DNA of 64,000 nucleotides from CAWINY01 sp963837635 (lineage in GTDB: Bacteria > Acidobacteriota > Terriglobia > Terriglobales > Acidobacteriaceae). The stretch is taken from the NCBI GenBank assembly GCA_963837635.1, contig CAWINY010000007.1, forward strand, positions 62,001 through 126,000. Reading direction: 5' to 3'. Below are positions 17,784 to 26,359 of the stretch, one piece after another (positions within the stretch are counted from its first letter, which is position 1; every line of letters starts with the position of its first letter). The translations under genes and the position numbers were made by a program. The notes beneath the pieces were generated by a model that saw only the letters and a program-made list of their open reading frames with translations, was not told where the DNA came from and ran no database searches.

Positions 17784-19101
17784 TTATGATCCGTCCCAGG
17801 AGCTACTTACTCCGGCCGACCCGTTGCATCCTTTAATTTGCAATGCTTCTTGGTACACATTCCGAAGCTGATCGCCGATGCGATTCATGTCAAAATGCAG
17901 TTCCACCCAAGCACGAGCAGTCCGTTGCCAGCTCATCCATTCACACGGATGTGATGCGATCCACTCAATTCTCTCTGCCAGGGCAGCAGCATCTCGATCC
18001 GCAACAAGAAACGCGGAGCGCCCATCATCTACGCACTCCGGCACGCCACCGACGCGGGTCGCGATTACTATTGCGCCGCTGGCTTGCGCCTCTTGTATGG
18101 CTACCCCCTGTGTCTCTTCGTGTCGACCCACCCTATCCTTTAGACTGGGTAGTATAAAGATATGCGCTTCGCCATATTGCTGCCGCAATTCCTCATCGTC
18201 CAATTCGCCCAAGAAACGGACCCGGTCCGCAATGCCCAGTTCTTTCGACATTTCCCCGAGTGCACTCCCTTCGGGTCCCGTGCCCACAACCCGGTATTCT
18301 ACTAAAAGCCCTCTTTGAGCCAGGATGCGGATCGCCTCTAAAGCAAACCGATGCCCCTTATCCGACGATAAACGTGCGACCGTGAGTAGTCTCAGCGGTT
18401 GATCTTGCAAACGTGCCCGTGCCTGGAACGGAAACTCGGGTAATCGTATTCCTTGCGGCACAATTCGGATTTTTTCCGGGGGTGCAACCCAGCCATTCTA
18501 GCTGTTCCTTGGCAAATCGCGTGTTTACGAGAAACAGAGTGCCCATTCTAAACACTACCGCTGCGCGGTCGCTAGCCAAAATGTTCACTCCGGGTGGTGG
18601 CAACCCATGAAACGTGGTGACAACCGGCGCTCCTGCTGCCTGAGCAATTGGCAGATACTCGTACGCGCCATGCAGATAATGTGCATGCACAATATCGAAC
18701 AGCTCACCAAGAGCCGGGGCTCGCATCATTGTCTTGATCGTTCGCTTCAGTTTACCAGCCCGCCAGTGATCCGACTTCAGTAAGCGCGCAAGTCCGCGGT
18801 ACGCGTTCCGCCCTGCAGGTGACAGGGGCATCAAATACGTCTTAACACAACTCATCACGTCTATGACGGAGTCTGTCGGACAGTAACGTGTTCGTTGTAG
18901 CAGTTGCATGTCGAGGATCTTCTGCGGGAAAGTCGTGCCTTGGCACCGACCGGCCATGATCGTTACCTTCCCCCCGCGCAGGACTAGCTCTTCAATCGAA
19001 TTCAGTAACCATGGCTGAATGCGACTCGGAAAGTGCTCGGTGACCACCAGCACAGACGGGTGAAAACCTTCTAACGTGGTCGGGATTCCGTGTTCCTGCA
19101 T
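17784..19101 (-). pseudogene. Frameshifted GT4 glycosyltransferase (copy 2)
   Basis: All parts of a GT4 enzyme are present but in two frames. The first frame (from 19101) carries VTEHFPSRIQPWLLN, DIVHAHYLHGAYEYL, FHGLPPPG and LEWLGC. The second frame (to 17784) carries PQGIRLPEFPF, RLLTVARLSSDKGHRFALEA and the donor site down to VGGVPECVDDG. The shift falls at the CCCCCGGAAAAAA tract around 18472-18484 (minus strand). Removing one base restores a continuous Cys-Thr-Pro-Glu-Lys-Ile-Arg-Ile-Val-Pro-Gln-Gly reading. It may be a true mutation, a phase-variable slip or an assembly error. If the frame were restored it would be a normal-length GT4 of about 440 residues. Confidence 0.85.
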
Positions 19102-19681
19102 GTTCTCCGCGCGCGCGTAAGCGCTTATATCAACCCGCAGTACAAGGGATTGCCCACCAGCTTAGCTCAAGCGCTCCGCGGATTGCAACCTGCTCTAGCT
19201 ATTTCAGCCAGGACCACGTGCATCTTAAGTTTTCCGGCGACAAACACGACTTACTGTTTCCTTTGCGCGGTTTGGCAAACCATTCGCGAAAGCACCTATT
19301 TACACGAACCCTGGCTGGTCTGGCGCTGTCGGACCGTTTCGACACACATCTGGCCACTCTGGGACTGCATTCTGTCAACCGATTCAGATGCTTCGGCCCT
19401 GAGGATTCCCAAAGTGGAATTGGAGAGAACAGGCTGTGCACTACGCGTCAAAGCGGAGAGCACACTGGCTAACGTGCATTCGCTTGCAAGGGGATGGCGC
19501 GACACCATGAGCTGGATGTCGAGACGGTGGCCCAATCGGGCGCCCCGGCCGTGCAGTGAGAACTGCGGGAGCGAAGCCGGTCGCCGTCCACACGATTGGT
19601 ATAGATGATGTGAGTCGGCGGGGTTATACTCTTGTGAAAATGTCAACTGTCTCAGCTTCACCATCTTTAGGCGGAGTTCCC
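19102..19681. other. Divergent intergenic region upstream of FemAB-like gene
   Basis: About 580 bp between the minus-strand glycosyltransferase and the plus-strand FemAB-like gene. Open frames on both strands here lack recognisable motifs. A TTATACT box at 19624-19630 lies about 50 bp ahead of the FemAB start and could be a -10 element, but no matching -35 at 17 bp was found. No tRNA or repeat was recognised. Confidence 0.35.
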
Positions 19682-20746
19682 ATGCTTGAGGTGCGCCATG
19701 CGACGGAACGAGACGCTGCCGAATGGGACGCTTTCGTTGGTGCCCATCCGGAGTCCCGCTTCTCCCATCTTTGGGGCTATCGCCGCATGTTAGAGGGCTG
19801 TGGCTACCGCTGTGTTTACTTGGTCATCACGTCGCAGGGCTGCATGGTTGGCGTCTTCCCTTCCATTGTCGCCGGCCACGGCCGAAGGCGCCTTGTTTCC
19901 CAGCCCTTCATTGAATACGGCGGACCGTTGCTCCGGGATGTTTCCGAGGACCGGATGGGCATCGTACCCGAACTGCTCCTGAAAGCGGCCCGGGCCCACG
20001 GCTGCCAGTGTGTGGAAATCCGCGGCGGCCTCGGTGCCGAGTTCATGGCAGAAAGCAAGTATGTCATCCGCCATCCGCTGCACTCCTACGGGGTCCTGAC
20101 GTTGGATGCAAAGGAAACCCTGTGGCGGAGATCCCTTACTAACGAAGCTCGCAAGGGTGTCAACAAAGCGCAGAAATCGGGTCTGCGGGGCGAGGTCTGC
20201 CGTGGGGACGCAGCCGTGGCCGATCCGTTCTATCAGCTTTACCTGGTTTCGATGAAGCGACTGGGCGTCCCCCCGCACTCGCGTCGCTACTTCACTGATT
20301 TGGCCGCTGGCTTAGGAGACTCGCTTGTGGCTTCCTGGGTTTGGCACGATCAGCAGGTCGCCGCCGTTCTGCTCGGCGCCATCAGCGGTCAGCGGCTCCA
20401 GATCTTCATCACCGCCTCCTCCCCAGACCACTGGGCCATGCGTCCCAATGACTTTGCCCACTGGGAGCTGATTTCCTGGGCCGTGGATAACCAGTTACGA
20501 TGGTTTGACTTCGGCTCCGCCCGCTATGAGGGCCAGATCCGGTTCAAGAAGAAGTGGGGGGTGGAACTGGGGGAGTATTCGTATTATCTGATCGGCGAGC
20601 CCGGCTCCAAAGAGACCGGCAAGATACAGACCGTCGAGACTTCGTCCAACTCCATGCAAACCATGGCCAAGCTCTGGGGCAAGCTGGTGCCGGTGGGGAT
20701 GACCAAAGTCTTAGGCCCTCCCCTCAGGAGGTTCCTGACCAAATGA
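19682..20746 (+). CDS. FemAB-like acyltransferase, XrtA/PEP-CTERM-associated type
   Basis: A 354-residue protein of the GNAT-related FemAB fold, closest in style to the group found with exosortase EPS loci (TIGR03019 type). Visible features are WDAFVGAHPESRFSHLWGYR at the N-terminus, EYGGPLL, VEIRGG, NEARKGVNKAQKSGL in the middle, and FDFGSARYEGQIRFKKKWG near the C-terminus. Classical FemAB proteins transfer amino acids from aminoacyl-tRNA to an amine on a cell-wall precursor; the substrate here is unknown. The frame is open upstream, but ATG 19682 has GGAG before it and starts the domain cleanly. It sits beside an ISL3 end remnant. Confidence 0.87.
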   Translation: MLEVRHATERDAAEWDAFVGAHPESRFSHLWGYRRMLEGCGYRCVYLVITSQGCMVGVFPSIVAGHGRRRLVSQPFIEYGGPLLRDVSEDRMGIVPELLLKAARAHGCQCVEIRGGLGAEFMAESKYVIRHPLHSYGVLTLDAKETLWRRSLTNEARKGVNKAQKSGLRGEVCRGDAAVADPFYQLYLVSMKRLGVPPHSRRYFTDLAAGLGDSLVASWVWHDQQVAAVLLGAISGQRLQIFITASSPDHWAMRPNDFAHWELISWAVDNQLRWFDFGSARYEGQIRFKKKWGVELGEYSYYLIGEPGSKETGKIQTVETSSNSMQTMAKLWGKLVPVGMTKVLGPPLRRFLTK

Positions 20747-20766
20747 CGAAGAAGCTGGTGGCTGGC

Positions 20767-20820
20767 GTTCTCAGGAAAGCCGCATAGAATGCGCACTTCT
20801 CCAGATTCTCGCTCAGAGCC
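20767..20820 (+). mobile_element. ISL3-family right-end remnant
   Basis: These 54 bp encode the last transposase codons (Val-Leu-Arg-Lys-Ala-Ala-stop) followed by the IS terminus ending AGAGCC at 20820. They match the end at 15034-15087 in inverted orientation with about 6 mismatches. Nothing else of the transposase is visible upstream; the FemAB gene ends only 20 bp before it. The two tips point outward and enclose 15.0-20.8 kb like the ends of a decayed composite element. Confidence 0.75.
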
Positions 20821-21179
20821 GACTTTTCCACGCAGCGGCTTTTTCCACGGCCCTTCTACCCACAAATTCTGCTATAGAGCCCTTATTGGATGGCGAAGCA
20901 GGGAGATTACACTGTCGTACTGTTCCGTTCCCGGTTTGGCTGGGAGAAGAATGACAATTTCAACTTTGGCGTGAAGTCGAATCTGTATGACCTCGGCGGC
21001 AACTACCGTGTTCTGTACCCCGACGGCACACTAGGACCACCGTCTTCCGGTATCGGGCTCTGCTGGGGAGAGGGAGTTGTGCTCATGCGTGCCGCAGCAC
21101 CGGAACCGTGCTATCCACGCTCTTGCCGAAGATACGCCCTTGGCAAGCCATGCCGCCAACCCTCCTGGATCCAGAGGGA
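20821..21179. other. Intergenic stretch with no recognised gene
   Basis: About 359 bp between the ISL3 end and the 3' end of the GT2 gene. A plus-strand frame from 20890 reads VVLFRSRFGWEKND and NYRVLYPDGTL, but I recognise no family and it soon runs antisense into the GT2 gene. It may be a gene remnant; I do not call it as a CDS. Confidence 0.3.
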
Positions 21180-22322
21180 TCAACGTCGAGTTGGCTCCCA
21201 GGTGACAAACTTCTCTCCCGTCGCGAACCTCAACCACGCAACGACGACAGCGGCGTTGCTGACAAGGAAAAAAGTAGCCAACTGGATGGGCCGGATCTTG
21301 GCCAGCGGCCGCACGAACCAGCCGACCAGTCCCGTCACGTAGCCGGCGGATTGAGCGACGAAGACCAGCTGGAAGAACAGCCCCCGGGACCACAGAAGCG
21401 CATTGCTCACGAATAATGCGAGCAGCGCAAAAGGCAATAACCAGCGCAACAATTTGTGGCTGAAGAGCTGCCAAGCGAAAATGCCGAAGCGGGACGGGTC
21501 CAGCAGGTGCAAGTGGTGTGCAACTACCTGGAGCCCGTGAACCACGGTCCGCACCTTGCGGGGGAACTCGGTTTTCGAAGAGGGCGCAACGGTAAAATAA
21601 CCCACAGATTGCGGATCGACAATGGCCCGATAGCCTTTGGCGACGGCGTGCAACACGATGAAGAAATCAGTCGTCTGATCGCAATGCCAGTTCTCGCAAA
21701 TTTCGCGGCGCGCGGCGAAAAACGATCCACTGACTCCCACCACAGAATTGGCCGCGGCTTCCAGGCGACGAAGTTGCATCTCAGCCGGCACATAGGCGGC
21801 TTCGGCGTTGGCCGCCGCGTTGGTTACGATCCGGTCTTCGCTGCTAACACAGCCCACCTGCGGATCGGCGAAGTTGGATACGATCTGCTCAATCGCATCC
21901 GGCGGCAGAATGATGGCTGCGTCGGTGAACACCACAATTTCGCTGTTGGCTTGCGTCAAGGCGGAGATTTGGGCGTAATGCTTGCCCCGGTGCTCGGGAA
22001 TTTCAATCAATCGGATGCCGCAGTGGCCATAACCTTCCACGATCTCGTTAGTGCCGTCCGTCGAGCCCTCGGACGCGATGGCGATGTCAAGTTTATCGCG
22101 GGGGTAAGTCAATTCCAGCGTATTTTCGATCTTCTGGCGGATGAGCCCTTCCGCGTTATGGACTGCCACCACCAGGGTGACCCGGGGGGAAATTCTTTCG
22201 CGGCGGTGCTCCCGCGCACGGATAGCGCAAAGTCCCCGCATCAGCACGGGATAGCCTGCGAGCGTATAGACGATTGCCCCCGCCGACATCCAGAACAGCA
22301 TGAGCGCAGCGGACTGCGCCAT
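21180..22322 (-). CDS. GT2 family membrane glycosyltransferase
   Basis: A 380-residue processive-type GT2 enzyme. One N-terminal membrane segment precedes a GT-A domain beginning RVTLVVAVHNAEGLIRQKIEN. IASEGSTDGTNEI holds a nucleotide-binding acidic residue, VFTDAAIILP is the DxD-like position, and VVGVSGSFFAARREIC and TTDFFIVLHAV follow. The C-terminal part has three to four membrane helices. It would add sugars at the cytoplasmic face of the inner membrane. It is on the minus strand, alone, with 270 bp separating it from the divergent gene at 22593. Confidence 0.88.
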   Translation of the reverse strand: MAQSAALMLFWMSAGAIVYTLAGYPVLMRGLCAIRAREHRRERISPRVTLVVAVHNAEGLIRQKIENTLELTYPRDKLDIAIASEGSTDGTNEIVEGYGHCGIRLIEIPEHRGKHYAQISALTQANSEIVVFTDAAIILPPDAIEQIVSNFADPQVGCVSSEDRIVTNAAANAEAAYVPAEMQLRRLEAAANSVVGVSGSFFAARREICENWHCDQTTDFFIVLHAVAKGYRAIVDPQSVGYFTVAPSSKTEFPRKVRTVVHGLQVVAHHLHLLDPSRFGIFAWQLFSHKLLRWLLPFALLALFVSNALLWSRGLFFQLVFVAQSAGYVTGLVGWFVRPLAKIRPIQLATFFLVSNAAVVVAWLRFATGEKFVTWEPTRR

Positions 22323-22592
22323 CTTTTACCCCATTCAAGATCGGGTGCTCGCCATCGGCAGAAATCCGGTGCCGCAAGGACTACTATTTGCGAGCCGGAC
22401 CGACCTTAGCCGGTGGACATGGCCCTTGGATTGTAACTACCTAGGAACACGCGCTGTCATAAATTAGCACGGATGCGCTACTATGTATCCCTAACTCGCG
22501 GCAAAGATTCTTGTTTTTGACGAACAAGGATCAGCGAAGAGACTTCGCCGATAAAGGTGCGCTCCGCAGCTGCACCGGACGCTGGCTGATAG

Positions 22593-23504
22593 ATGCCTTG
22601 TATCCAAGAATCCGACATCTGCCTGTTGAACTCGCTGCGATTTGTTGCCCGGGTAGCAACGGTCTCGTCCCTGTTGCTGATAGTGGACGCCGCTTCCAGG
22701 CATGCTCTGCTGGGGTACTCCTCCCGGCTTTCTCTGTGGCTTGCTGCTTTCGTGTTAGCAGGCGTTGGTTTACTGCTGGTAACGCGACCAGGTGGTGGGC
22801 TGCTTCGCTGGGGGCAGGCATTGGGGCTAGCCGCGGCGGTGTTTAGCATTGCTGAGTTGTGGAGAGTGGCTTCCGGCAAACCGATAACGGCGCACGACCC
22901 CGTTGTATACCTTGGGCCCCTGGGTTTACTGTTCGCCGGTCCGGCTGTGGCCCTGGTGGGAGCGAGCCATAAGCACAAGATCAACGCCGGCCAGATCTTG
23001 GGACTACTGGCGGCGGCAATTGCCATGCTGGGCATCTGTGAGCTGGTGTTGAATCCAGCATCATCCAGCGTTCACCTTTCGCGGGCGGCCGCGCTCGCGC
23101 CGATGCTATTGTCTCTGGCCATTCTCCTGGCCCGCCCCGACGCGGGTCTTACTGCCGTAATCGCCGCCGATTCCTATGCCGGCGCCATGGCGCGACGCTT
23201 AATCCCCGCCAGCGCCTTGCTGATCATCGGCTTTGCCTGGCTGCGCTTCCGGGGCCAGGAGGCGGATTATTATTCCGCTCCCACCGGGGCGGCGCTGTTT
23301 GTGGTGGCTACCGTCTTCGCACTGGTCGGAATCGTCTGGTGGACCGCCCGTACCCTGGGACGCGCCGATTATAAGCAAAGGGTCGTCGATGAAGTGACTC
23401 GTCTGCACGCCGATACCTTGCGCATCGAGAACGCCGGGCTGAAACGCGAGTTGGAGGAGATAAGAAAACAGGTCCATTGCGAGGCTAGCCGTAGAGCCCA
23501 ATGA
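22593..23504 (+). CDS. Multi-pass membrane protein resembling a stand-alone sensor domain
   Basis: A 303-residue protein with about seven to eight hydrophobic segments, followed by a charged coiled-coil-like tail (LHADTLRIENAGLKRELEEIRKQ). The stretch RPDAGLTAVIAADSYAGAMARRLIPA, followed by a predicted helix and IVWWTARTLGRAD, looks like the N-terminal membrane sensor region of some bacterial histidine kinases and GGDEF proteins. No kinase, PAS or cyclase domain follows. Its stop overlaps the ATG of the XrtA-type glycosyltransferase by 4 bp, so it is expressed with it. It could be a polymerase-complex partner or a sensor that lost its output domain. The start is uncertain. Confidence 0.7.
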   Translation: MPCIQESDICLLNSLRFVARVATVSSLLLIVDAASRHALLGYSSRLSLWLAAFVLAGVGLLLVTRPGGGLLRWGQALGLAAAVFSIAELWRVASGKPITAHDPVVYLGPLGLLFAGPAVALVGASHKHKINAGQILGLLAAAIAMLGICELVLNPASSSVHLSRAAALAPMLLSLAILLARPDAGLTAVIAADSYAGAMARRLIPASALLIIGFAWLRFRGQEADYYSAPTGAALFVVATVFALVGIVWWTARTLGRADYKQRVVDEVTRLHADTLRIENAGLKRELEEIRKQVHCEASRRAQ

Positions 23505-24742
23505 AGATTTTATGGTTTTCCCATTTCATTCCATATCCGCCCCGGGGCGGGAGCAGGCAGCGCAGCTTTAACCTGCTGGCGCAGGCTGCCCGCGCGCACC
23601 GGGTTTCGCTGATCGCTTTCAATTTGGAATCCGATCCTCCAGACAGGTTGGAGCAATACCGAGCCGCGCTCGGAGAGATCTGTGAGTCCGTGACTTTCTG
23701 GGCGCTGCCGGTCCGCTGGCGGAGCCCGCGCTGGTGGCTCGGTCTGGCTGCCAGTACGCTTTCGCCCGTTGCATATACGTGCAGCTCCTTCTGGTCCCAC
23801 CGCTTGCGGCAAGCATTCGAAGACGAATTGCAGCAGAATCGATACGATCTTGTGCATTTCGACTCGATCGACCTGGCCCTCTATGCTTCCTCTGCCGGCC
23901 ATGTTCCCAAGGTGCTCAACCACCACAATTGTGAATCGGCGATGGCCAAGCGCCGCTCGCGGCTGGAAGCCAATCCCCTGAAGAGAGCTTATTTGGCCCA
24001 ACAGGCACGAATGCTGGCGAAGATGGAATCCAGGGTGTGCCATGGTTTTGAGATCAACACCGTGGTCTCGGAAAGCGACGCGGAGCTGCTCCGCCGGAAC
24101 AACCTGCAATGCAAAATCACGGTCGTCGAGAACGGCACCGATGTTGACTACTTCGCCCCGATACCCGATCTGGAAGAGCCGAATACGATTGTGTTCGCGG
24201 GAGGCCTCAGTTGGTATCCGAATGTTTCCGGGCTGCGGTTCTTCGTCCAGCAGGTTTGGCCGTTGCTAAAAGCGCTGGTTCCCGATGTGCGCTTCATTGT
24301 GACGGGAAGAATGCCGGTGGAGACTGTGACTCAATTGTGTGCTTCCGATGCCGCCATTACACTCGTTCCCGATCCGGAGGATATTCGGCCCTGGATCGCC
24401 CGGGGCAGCGCGTACGTTTGTCCCATTATCGACGGCGGCGGTACGCGGCTGAAGCTTTTGGACGCGATGGCCATGGGCAAGGCCACCGTCAGCACCAGCG
24501 TGGGCTGCGAGGGTCTGGGAGTAACCGACGGCCGCCAGTTGGTGATCGCCGACCGTCCCGATGAGTTTGCTCGTGCCTCGGCTCACCTATTACAAGACGC
24601 CGAACTCCGCCTGGCGCTGGCCGTTTCCGGGCGGCAATTTGTGGAGAATAGATATAGCTGGAATTCCATTGGCTCTCGCCTGCGGGAAGTATACCTTCGT
24701 GCAGAGTCGTTAAAGGCAGTGCCGCAAACTTATCACAAGTGA
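23501..24742 (+). CDS. GT4 glycosyltransferase, XrtA/PEP-CTERM-associated type
   Basis: A 413-residue GT-B enzyme. It starts ILWFSHFIPYPPRGGSRQRSFNLL, contains LNHHNCESAMAKRR and VVENGTDVDYFAP, and ends with the donor-site part PIIDGGGTRLKLLDAMAMGKATVSTSVGCEGL. This set is typical of the sugar transferase subfamily associated with exosortase loci (TIGR03087 type). It is coupled to the membrane protein upstream (ATGA) and to the broken GT fragment downstream (GTGA). It probably acts on the lipid-linked EPS precursor in the cytoplasm. Confidence 0.9.
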   Translation: MKILWFSHFIPYPPRGGSRQRSFNLLAQAARAHRVSLIAFNLESDPPDRLEQYRAALGEICESVTFWALPVRWRSPRWWLGLAASTLSPVAYTCSSFWSHRLRQAFEDELQQNRYDLVHFDSIDLALYASSAGHVPKVLNHHNCESAMAKRRSRLEANPLKRAYLAQQARMLAKMESRVCHGFEINTVVSESDAELLRRNNLQCKITVVENGTDVDYFAPIPDLEEPNTIVFAGGLSWYPNVSGLRFFVQQVWPLLKALVPDVRFIVTGRMPVETVTQLCASDAAITLVPDPEDIRPWIARGSAYVCPIIDGGGTRLKLLDAMAMGKATVSTSVGCEGLGVTDGRQLVIADRPDEFARASAHLLQDAELRLALAVSGRQFVENRYSWNSIGSRLREVYLRAESLKAVPQTYHK

Positions 24743-25122
24743 CCGCTAATGATCCTATGAGCCAATCACGAATGCGCGTGCTATTCGTTACCGAATTCTT
24801 CCCCGCGCGAGTGCAACCCTGGCTTCTAAACAGCATAGAAGAGGTTGTTCAACGAGGCTGCGAAGTCCACATCTGTGCGACCCGTCAGCAGGGCAGCTCT
24901 TACCCAGCCAAGGTCGATGAGCTCGGTCTGCGCTCGCGGACGACGTATTTGGCCGCCCAGTCACGCCGAGAAGCGATATGCACACTTCTTTCCCATTTGC
25001 TTCCGTTTTCGGGTGATGCTGGGCACGTATGGGCCGTGGCTGCGCAAGCTGTGGCCGCTATGCGGCAGCATCAACTTGACGCCACCGAAGCGAAGTATTC
25101 GGGAGGATGGACCTTAAAGTGA
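24739..25122 (+). pseudogene. N-terminal fragment of GT4 glycosyltransferase (copy 3)
   Basis: About 115 residues matching the N-terminus of the broken GTs at 15659-16324 and 17784-19101: MRVLFVTEFFPARVQPWLLN, CATRQQGSSYPAKVDELGLR, LLPFSGDAGHVWAVAAQ and HQLDATEA. After that the homology stops near 25100 and the frame ends at 25122. The entire donor half and most of the acceptor half are missing. Its GTG overlaps the stop of the upstream GT and its TGA overlaps a GTG that probably starts the next gene, so the remnant may still serve to couple translation. It cannot be catalytic. Confidence 0.82.
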
Positions 25123-26264
25123 GCACGCTAACCATCAAAGCCACAACGCTTAGTAGGGTTATCCAGGCTGTTTTCGCTGTTCTCCTCGGAGCATCTGCAA
25201 TCTTGGCTCCAACGACAAACTGGGACGCTTTAGGCTACATCGGATGCGCCACGGCAAGAGCCACTTCTGATCCGAAAGTTATTCATGACAGCGCTTATCA
25301 GGCCCTGAAGGGGATACCGCGGTTTGAGGAGCTCATCACAGGCGGAGATGGCCATCACGCTGATTGGTATCGCAACCCATACCATTTTACGGAAGTGCTG
25401 CCCTTCTACTCCGTGAAGGTCCTTTTCGTTATGGCAATATCGGCTCTCCACAAAATAGGTGTGAGCTGGGCACATACGGGTCCTCTAGTTTCTGGAGCGG
25501 CCTCTATCGCGATGGGCTTACTCGTCTCTGTCTGGCTCGGGAAGTATTTTACGGGACTAGGGGCAATATTCCTCTGGCTCGGTGTCATGATCGTTCCCAC
25601 GGTGGCACAGACCGCCCGTCTTTTTACCCCTGACGCGCTCTCGTGTGCATTGGTCGTGTTTGCTGCCTGGCTCATTCTTGAGCAGCGGCAGTACTGGTGG
25701 GGTATGTCGGTTGCTGTGCTGGTGGTGTGGGTTAGGCCGGATTATTTGCTGTTCAGCGGAATATTGGCCGTCGCGCTTTGGTTGACACGGAAAGTAAGCC
25801 TCGCGGAAGCGGCCGCTGCTGTCGGTTTGACACTGGGAAGTTATCTTTTTATTGTTCACTTTTCTGGCAATTACGGTTGGCCGCTTCTATTCCGCCATTC
25901 CTTCTTGGGATATTTGCTGGCCCCAGGAGAGTTCGTTGTCAATACGGACGCCGTGCTACGGGCCTACCCCCGCATATTGATAGAAGCAGTCAAATACCAA
26001 CTGCTGGACAGTTTTCTGCTCGGGTACTACGCTCTGGGCGCATTCTTGCTGCTAACCGAGGTGGCAAGCGAGTACCACGCTTTACTGATGACCGTGCTGC
26101 TTTTCGGAGCCGCACATGTGATGGTTTTCCCTTCCGTTGAAGACAGGTTTTTCGGACCAATTACGGTAGTCGTATCCATGTCATTTGTTGCAACTCAGCT
26201 AAAGCGACCGACGGAGTCGCGCATTTCAAGCCAGGCATTCTCGAAGTTTCAGTCCAGTCCCTAA
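25119..26264 (+). CDS. Multi-pass membrane protein, possible GT-C type or polymerase
   Basis: A hydrophobic protein of about 381 residues with roughly nine to ten membrane helices. The first extracytoplasmic loop has NWDALGYIG, an acidic position resembling those in GT-C glycosyltransferases, but I recognise no family. GGDGHHADWYRNPYHFTEV in the same loop is rich in polar and His residues. GTG 25119 overlaps the upstream stop (GTGA) with GGGAGG 12 nt before it; the ATG at 25107 abuts that GGGAGG and is unlikely. Position in a glycan cluster supports a role in polysaccharide assembly (inference). Confidence 0.65.
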   Translation: MSTLTIKATTLSRVIQAVFAVLLGASAILAPTTNWDALGYIGCATARATSDPKVIHDSAYQALKGIPRFEELITGGDGHHADWYRNPYHFTEVLPFYSVKVLFVMAISALHKIGVSWAHTGPLVSGAASIAMGLLVSVWLGKYFTGLGAIFLWLGVMIVPTVAQTARLFTPDALSCALVVFAAWLILEQRQYWWGMSVAVLVVWVRPDYLLFSGILAVALWLTRKVSLAEAAAAVGLTLGSYLFIVHFSGNYGWPLLFRHSFLGYLLAPGEFVVNTDAVLRAYPRILIEAVKYQLLDSFLLGYYALGAFLLLTEVASEYHALLMTVLLFGAAHVMVFPSVEDRFFGPITVVVSMSFVATQLKRPTESRISSQAFSKFQSSP

Positions 26265-26278
26265 CTGCAGCTTCAAGG

Positions 26279-26300
26279 CAGACTATGACGTCGTAGTCTG
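26279..26300. terminator. Palindrome between convergent genes, possible bidirectional terminator
   Basis: CAGACTATGACGTCGTAGTC followed by TG forms a nearly perfect 22-bp inverted repeat. It lies 15 bp past the stop of the membrane protein and 60 bp before the end of the convergent GT4. There is no T-run on either side, so intrinsic termination is only a guess; it could also be an operator. Confidence 0.35.
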
Positions 26301-26359
26301 CGAACTATTAGGAGCTTCGATGCTCGCAAAAGATCTTGCATACGAGCACCTCCCGTGTA

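Noticed and set aside
20890..21342. 150-codon plus-strand frame ending antisense in the GT2 gene
   Set aside because: The N-terminal third has no recognised family and the rest is antisense to a secure GT2 gene.
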